Below are positions 32,378-36,480 of a stretch of DNA of 36,480 nucleotides, piece by piece. Origin of the DNA: Phycisphaeraceae bacterium (lineage in GTDB: Bacteria > Planctomycetota > Phycisphaerae > Phycisphaerales > Phycisphaeraceae); NCBI GenBank assembly GCA_002704825.1, contig PAIY01000058.1, positions 1-36,480 of the forward strand, read 5' to 3'. The notes under the pieces are model-generated. The model had not been told where the DNA came from. It ran no database searches and was given only the letters and a program-made list of their open reading frames with translations. The position numbers were made by a program, and so were the translations under genes. Positions within the stretch are counted from its first letter, which is position 1. The number at the start of each line of letters is the position of its first letter.

Positions 32378-35182
32378 ATGTCCATCCGATCCAAAGCCCA
32401 AGCGCTGGCCAAACGCCTTAAGCATAAGCTGTCGATACGTCCGCAACCTCACCGATACATTGGCAAAACCCAATGCCACGGCGCGATCTGCGAGCCGTTG
32501 GAAAGTCGCATGCTGCTCAGTTCTGGTTCGATTGTGACGATCGACTATCAAGGTTTTGATGTCTTGCCCGCAGAGTCCATCGTGTTCAATGAGCCGGATG
32601 TCAATGCACAGGTGTTGAATCGAATCACCAATGGCAGTGCAGTGACACTAGATGGCAGCGCATCAAATTCTGGCTCTGGCACGGTCAATGTCACCAATCA
32701 ATTGGGTGTAACCCTCACCCCACACCTTGTCACCGTCACCGGCTCTGCCGATCTCGTCGATGGTGACACCTCCAGCATTGCCGCCCTGATCGCCACCCCC
32801 GGCAACGACGGCGAAATCACCCTCCGCGAAGCCGTGCAGGCTGCGAATAATACCGTAGGTGAAGATGTCATCGAGTTCGATCAAGCCTTGCTTGAAGGGG
32901 TTATCGAGTTACAAGAGCAGTTGACAGTCACTGAAGAACTGACAATTCGTGGTCCATCTGATGATTTTATACGGTTATCAACAGAAGATGATTTTGCGTA
33001 TTTCAATGTATATATGGGATCGGATGCCAGTGACTTATTCACGCTTGAGAATGTTCTTTTCTATAGCGATCCTGAATGTTCCATCTATGTGAATCCGGGC
33101 AATGTTTTGTTGGATAACGTTTTTATTGATGGTTTGAATTTTAAAATGCATACCGAAGGGACAGTAACCCTTGGGGATATGATTAATCCTCGTGGCAATA
33201 TTGCGATTTATGCCAGTGACAGTATTTCTGTTTTAGGGACAGTTAGCACTGAAGGTTTAACATCACGGTATGGTGGAAATATTTACTTTGAAACGGCAAT
33301 TGGCGGAAAATTTTTTGCGTACTCTACGTCTTTGATTAATGCGGGGCTCTCAGAGTCTTTAGGTAATTCGTCGCATATTGGAGGAGAAGCCACTTGGTAT
33401 CTACCAGATGGTGAGATTACACTTTGCGAAACATGGGGCTCGTTTATAACAATTGATAACACTCTTGAAGGTTATCTTGTTAATGACGAAATGAATCTAT
33501 GGGGCGATGAAATCGGATCAGGTGCTGGTAATCCTGTTTCCGTCATTGACTATGACAATAACGACGGCAGTAACTCAAGTGGCGGCGTCACCCTCGAAGG
33601 TTCCGGCTCATCCGGTTCCGGCGGTGGCACGACAACCGTCGGTGGTGGTGGGACAACGCAACCCAACGCTGCACCCACAGCCAACGACATGACCCTCACC
33701 GCGATGGAAGATGGCGATACCGTCACGCTTGCGTTCGATGCGAGTGATCCGGATAGCGGGGACAGTCTCACTTATCAACTGCTCTCCAATCAATCACATG
33801 GCCAACTGGTCAACAACGGCAACGGCACATTCAGCTACACCGCAGGCGATTGGCAGCAGCTTAACGATGGCATGGAGCGTGATATCACCTTCATCTATCG
33901 CGTGATCGACAATCACGGTGCTGCAAGTGAGCCGGCAACGGTGACCATCACCATCGAAGGCAAAACCGAAACACAGGGCGGTAACGATGCTGCTCCGATC
34001 GGCGTGCCCAACTTTGTGCGAACCGATTCACAAACGGCTATCGACATCAACGTACTGGCCAATGACTACACGCCCGATGGGGATATGCTCATCAACAGTC
34101 ACGTGGATGCGGTCAGTGAACTTGGTGTTGCGTTAACCGTCAATGCCGATGGCACGATTGCTTACGATCCGACGGAGGCGTTAGCTGATCTTGATCCGGG
34201 ACAGCGGGTGCGGGATGTGTTTACTTACACCGTCTCCGATCCCTTTGGTAACAGCGATACCGTCCGCGTGTTTGTCGATGTGACCGGCGCCCAAACACCT
34301 GAGGTGAATGTTGCAGCACAGTCGGCAGGTCAACAACTGTTGGCGATGGCGATGTATCAACCTAGGCGTGTCCATGAATCGACGTCCGCCTTCAGTCAGA
34401 TGTCCAGAATCTCCCAAGCGACGAGCACTGCCAGCACACTGGCGCAGCATTTTGGTTTGATCAACATGGATTGGTCACGCTATGGCATGTCGGGTTGGAG
34501 TACATTGACGTTTTATCACAGTGATTCTTCATACGAGCTGACGCGATGGTTCGTCGATCACTTTGATGACGAAACGCAGATGGCAACCATCCGCTCAGGT
34601 GACACCTTCATCGCGTTCCCCACCAACGGCAATGCTCAAAGTGGCAGCACCAAAACCGTCGGCTTTTTCAGAAATTTACTCACTGGCAGAACACCCTCCC
34701 AATCCGGCAGTGGAACCTTGGAATTGTCTGGAAGCAATCACATGGTGACGACCGGCCACGGGTTAATCGCATTGTCCCCTGAAAGTCGAATAGGGCTCGA
34801 ACGTTCTGAAAGCTTAGGTTCACTATTGGGCAGTGGTAGCATTAACAAATTAGGTCCTGGAACCTTGACACTCTCCGGTACCAATACTTTTACCGAGAGT
34901 ACGAACATCAATAGTGGTACATTGACGATTGATCAGGGGGCACTGGACTTTACCAGTACGATCACTGATACGATCAATCTCAATCCCAATGGCAACATTA
35001 CCTTTTCGGGTGGTGACTTGATGTCAATCAGTGGCACACTGACATTAACTGGTGCGATTGATCTTGTGGGTGAAGACGCTTCGAATGGATCATTCACACT
35101 GTCATCGGCATCAGATGTCATGACGATCAGTTCTCAGATTACCTTCTCAGAAGGTGCGACGTTGCAGATTGTTCCCATGTAA
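32378..35182 (+). CDS. Giant exported LEPR-XLL-type adhesin-like protein
   Basis: Predicted secreted or surface protein of about 934 residues. The N terminus is basic and holds CEPLESRMLLSS (about 39-49), a variant of the planctomycete LEPRMLLSA motif tied to export. A CSLREAVQAANN-like phrase (ITLREAVQAANNTVGED) starts a beta-helix-like part. A Gly/Ser-rich linker leads to two cadherin-like/VCBS-type domains (NAAPTANDMTLTAMEDGDTV and PIGVPNFVRTDSQTAIDINV). Near the end, LGPGTLTLSGTNTFTESTNI with GTLTIDQG are autotransporter-associated beta-strand repeats. No C-terminal anchor is seen. Bases about 32,930-33,550 are clearly more AT-rich than both sides. The ATG at 32378 is a likely start; the frame is open from 32321. 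Role, perhaps adhesion or S-layer contact, is inferred only. Confidence 0.8.
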   Translation: MSIRSKAQALAKRLKHKLSIRPQPHRYIGKTQCHGAICEPLESRMLLSSGSIVTIDYQGFDVLPAESIVFNEPDVNAQVLNRITNGSAVTLDGSASNSGSGTVNVTNQLGVTLTPHLVTVTGSADLVDGDTSSIAALIATPGNDGEITLREAVQAANNTVGEDVIEFDQALLEGVIELQEQLTVTEELTIRGPSDDFIRLSTEDDFAYFNVYMGSDASDLFTLENVLFYSDPECSIYVNPGNVLLDNVFIDGLNFKMHTEGTVTLGDMINPRGNIAIYASDSISVLGTVSTEGLTSRYGGNIYFETAIGGKFFAYSTSLINAGLSESLGNSSHIGGEATWYLPDGEITLCETWGSFITIDNTLEGYLVNDEMNLWGDEIGSGAGNPVSVIDYDNNDGSNSSGGVTLEGSGSSGSGGGTTTVGGGGTTQPNAAPTANDMTLTAMEDGDTVTLAFDASDPDSGDSLTYQLLSNQSHGQLVNNGNGTFSYTAGDWQQLNDGMERDITFIYRVIDNHGAASEPATVTITIEGKTETQGGNDAAPIGVPNFVRTDSQTAIDINVLANDYTPDGDMLINSHVDAVSELGVALTVNADGTIAYDPTEALADLDPGQRVRDVFTYTVSDPFGNSDTVRVFVDVTGAQTPEVNVAAQSAGQQLLAMAMYQPRRVHESTSAFSQMSRISQATSTASTLAQHFGLINMDWSRYGMSGWSTLTFYHSDSSYELTRWFVDHFDDETQMATIRSGDTFIAFPTNGNAQSGSTKTVGFFRNLLTGRTPSQSGSGTLELSGSNHMVTTGHGLIALSPESRIGLERSESLGSLLGSGSINKLGPGTLTLSGTNTFTESTNINSGTLTIDQGALDFTSTITDTINLNPNGNITFSGGDLMSISGTLTLTGAIDLVGEDASNGSFTLSSASDVMTISSQITFSEGATLQIVPM

Positions 35183-35198
35183 GTGAACAACGACTCCT

Positions 35199-35220
35199 GC
35201 ACCGGATTGACATCCGGTGC
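35199..35220. repeat. CACCGGAT hairpin after the giant gene
   Basis: GCACCGGAT-TGAC-ATCCGGTGC, a 9-base perfect stem with a 4-base loop. It belongs to the CACCGGGT palindrome family seen at 25643-25718. It may act as a weak terminator, though there is no T-run. Confidence 0.55.
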
Positions 35221-35302
35221 TCCTATAGACAATCAGAACTCTGAACCGCGATACCCATATCAAAACGATGAATATGCTTTGCTGTCCATGGTGGTGATTG
35301 CA

Positions 35303-35932
35303 TTACACCGCGGTGATGCTGTGGCCGTTGTGGGGTTGGGTTGCGCCTGGGGTGTACTGCAGGCTGCGGACACTGCGGTAGCCCTTGCCGGTGTTGAGGT
35401 AGAGCATCAGCGCGCGATGGGTTTTGCGGTCGAGGTATTGGAGCAGGGGTTGTTCGACACTGGTGAAGGATGCCAACGCCTGCATGACCGCGTGATCCCA
35501 GTGCATGCACATCAGGGCAGGGTCATTGGCGGTGACAAGTTTGCGACACTTGGGATCGCCGCAGTTGCATTGCAGGTTCCAGGTGATGTTGAATAAGCCG
35601 TAGTCATCGGTGATCTGCTCGCCGGGCATGATGTCGCGCAGTGCGATCTCAAAGCCGTAGCCGGTGGAGATGGTGTTGGGGTTGCAACTGTGATTCACGA
35701 AGCGTGCATTGTCCCATGAGAAGATGCGCGAGCCGTCCGGGCCGATGTAGGAGTAGGTCTCCACGGTGTCGCGGGTCAGCGGGTCGGTGATGCGCGGGTC
35801 ATCGGGCGGGAGGATGATATCCAATGGGTCGATGACATAGGTCATGGCACCTTTGGGAATGAAGGTTGTTGCAAAAACGCCCTGACCGATCTGGTCATTG
35901 ACGTGAGCCGTCCGGGTATGGGGATGGATCAT
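35303..35932 (-). CDS. SET-domain protein
   Basis: A 209-residue protein with the SET fold of protein-lysine methyltransferases. Motifs: GQGVFATTFIPKGAMTYV (N-terminal SET), RFVNHSCNPNT (the NHS-C-x-P-N core that binds S-adenosylmethionine), GEQITDDYGLF, and a post-SET cluster CNCGDPKCR, whose three cysteines with the NHSC cysteine would bind zinc. Its target could be a ribosomal or DNA-binding protein, which the sequence cannot show. The long rightward ORF opposite it is only its shadow. No Shine-Dalgarno is seen. It stands alone. Confidence 0.85.
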   Translation of the reverse strand: MIHPHTRTAHVNDQIGQGVFATTFIPKGAMTYVIDPLDIILPPDDPRITDPLTRDTVETYSYIGPDGSRIFSWDNARFVNHSCNPNTISTGYGFEIALRDIMPGEQITDDYGLFNITWNLQCNCGDPKCRKLVTANDPALMCMHWDHAVMQALASFTSVEQPLLQYLDRKTHRALMLYLNTGKGYRSVRSLQYTPGATQPHNGHSITAV

Positions 35933-36480
35933 TTTGATTGAACTTGTGTGTTGTTGAACCTTGAAACCTGTTGAATACAGACAAGGTCATGCGTGAAACT
36001 CCCCGAGGCGGCAGTGCGCGATGCATCACCTGTCCGGGTGTTGGGTAATAGTTTGCCAAAGGTTTGAAAAAAACCAATACCCCATGTGTCGGTTTTGTGA
36101 AATTTTTTATTTAAACCACCAAGACGTCAAGCACGCCAAGATCAGAGAGAAAGATGTGGAGGCTTTTTATTGGGGAGCACCGGGTGTGAATCCGTTGCAA
36201 GTGAGTTGATGCGCGTTCGACCTGCATCGCATTGACATGCTGTGCTTGCAGTTACTCAAATAATTATTCTCCATTGTGTCTCTGATTTCGTCATTCCCGC
36301 GCCCCCGGAAGACGGAAATCCAGGGGCATTCTCTTGACGCTTGCACCTATCACTGGACTCCCGCCTGCGCGAGAGTAACGGAGGATGGAGATTAAAGCGT
36401 TCGCAATCCATCTGTCGCGTTTTGTCTTGCTGCATGGCTCCTTGCCTGTGTCGATTTGCATCGGCGATGCTCGCATCGCC
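35933..36480. other. Gene-free right end with repeat remnants
   Basis: No gene is supported in these 548 bases. An AACCACC-AAGACGTCAAG tract (about 36114-36135) and a CACCGGGTG half-palindrome (near 36179) precede a decayed CCCGCCTGCGCGG inverted repeat with arms near 36289-36323 and 36351-36380, the family of 22478-22562. Confidence 0.5.

Noticed and set aside
35183-35596. Rightward reading frame directly after the giant gene
   Set aside because: It overlaps the SET-domain gene, whose motifs are unmistakable.

Overview
The window looks like chromosomal DNA of a planctomycete, probably Phycisphaerae-like. The clues are an exported giant protein with a variant of the planctomycete LEPR-XLL N-terminal motif (LESRMLLS), an IclR-sulfatase pair, moderate GC, and many palindromic intergenic repeats. 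The assignment is inferred from gene content; no rRNA is present to confirm it.

The centre of the window (about 2.6-18.3 kb) is a one-strand molybdenum nitrogenase locus: nifH, nifD, nifK, a small molybdate-binding Mop protein, nifE, nifN, nifB, a thioredoxin-fold [2Fe-2S] ferredoxin, nifV, modA, modB, modC and a NifA-type sigma54 activator. The structural genes (HDK), the FeMo-co assembly genes (E, N, B, V), molybdate uptake (modABC), intracellular molybdate binding (Mop), a dedicated electron carrier and the regulator therefore sit together in under 16 kb. NifD carries the roughly 50-residue insertion and NifK the short N terminus of the clostridial/anaerobe-type (group II) enzymes. The PII genes nifI1/nifI2, often found between nifH and nifD in such clusters, are absent; that gap holds only a palindromic repeat. 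The nifH leader has a sigma54-like -24/-12 element preceded by two copies of the dyad AAAGAC-N6-GTCTTT. I found no canonical NifA site there.

Upstream lie a ROK-family sugar kinase and a sigma-70 family factor. Downstream of nifA come a secreted beta-helix protein, a small basic protein, a DUF1015 protein, a possible structured RNA, a membrane glycosyltransferase-like protein, a tRNA-Leu(AAG), a GNAT-like protein, an IclR regulator with a sulfatase, asd, hpt with a PH-domain membrane protein, mdh, the giant exported LEPR-type protein and a SET-domain protein.

Intergenic DNA is unusually rich in short repeat families: ACAGAG-type, GATTAGGG heptads, CACCGGGT palindromes, CCCGCCTGCGCGGG REP-like elements and an ATAGCTGC hairpin family whose stem covaries between copies. 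Several lie inside the nif locus. I see no transposase, integrase, phage gene or CRISPR array.
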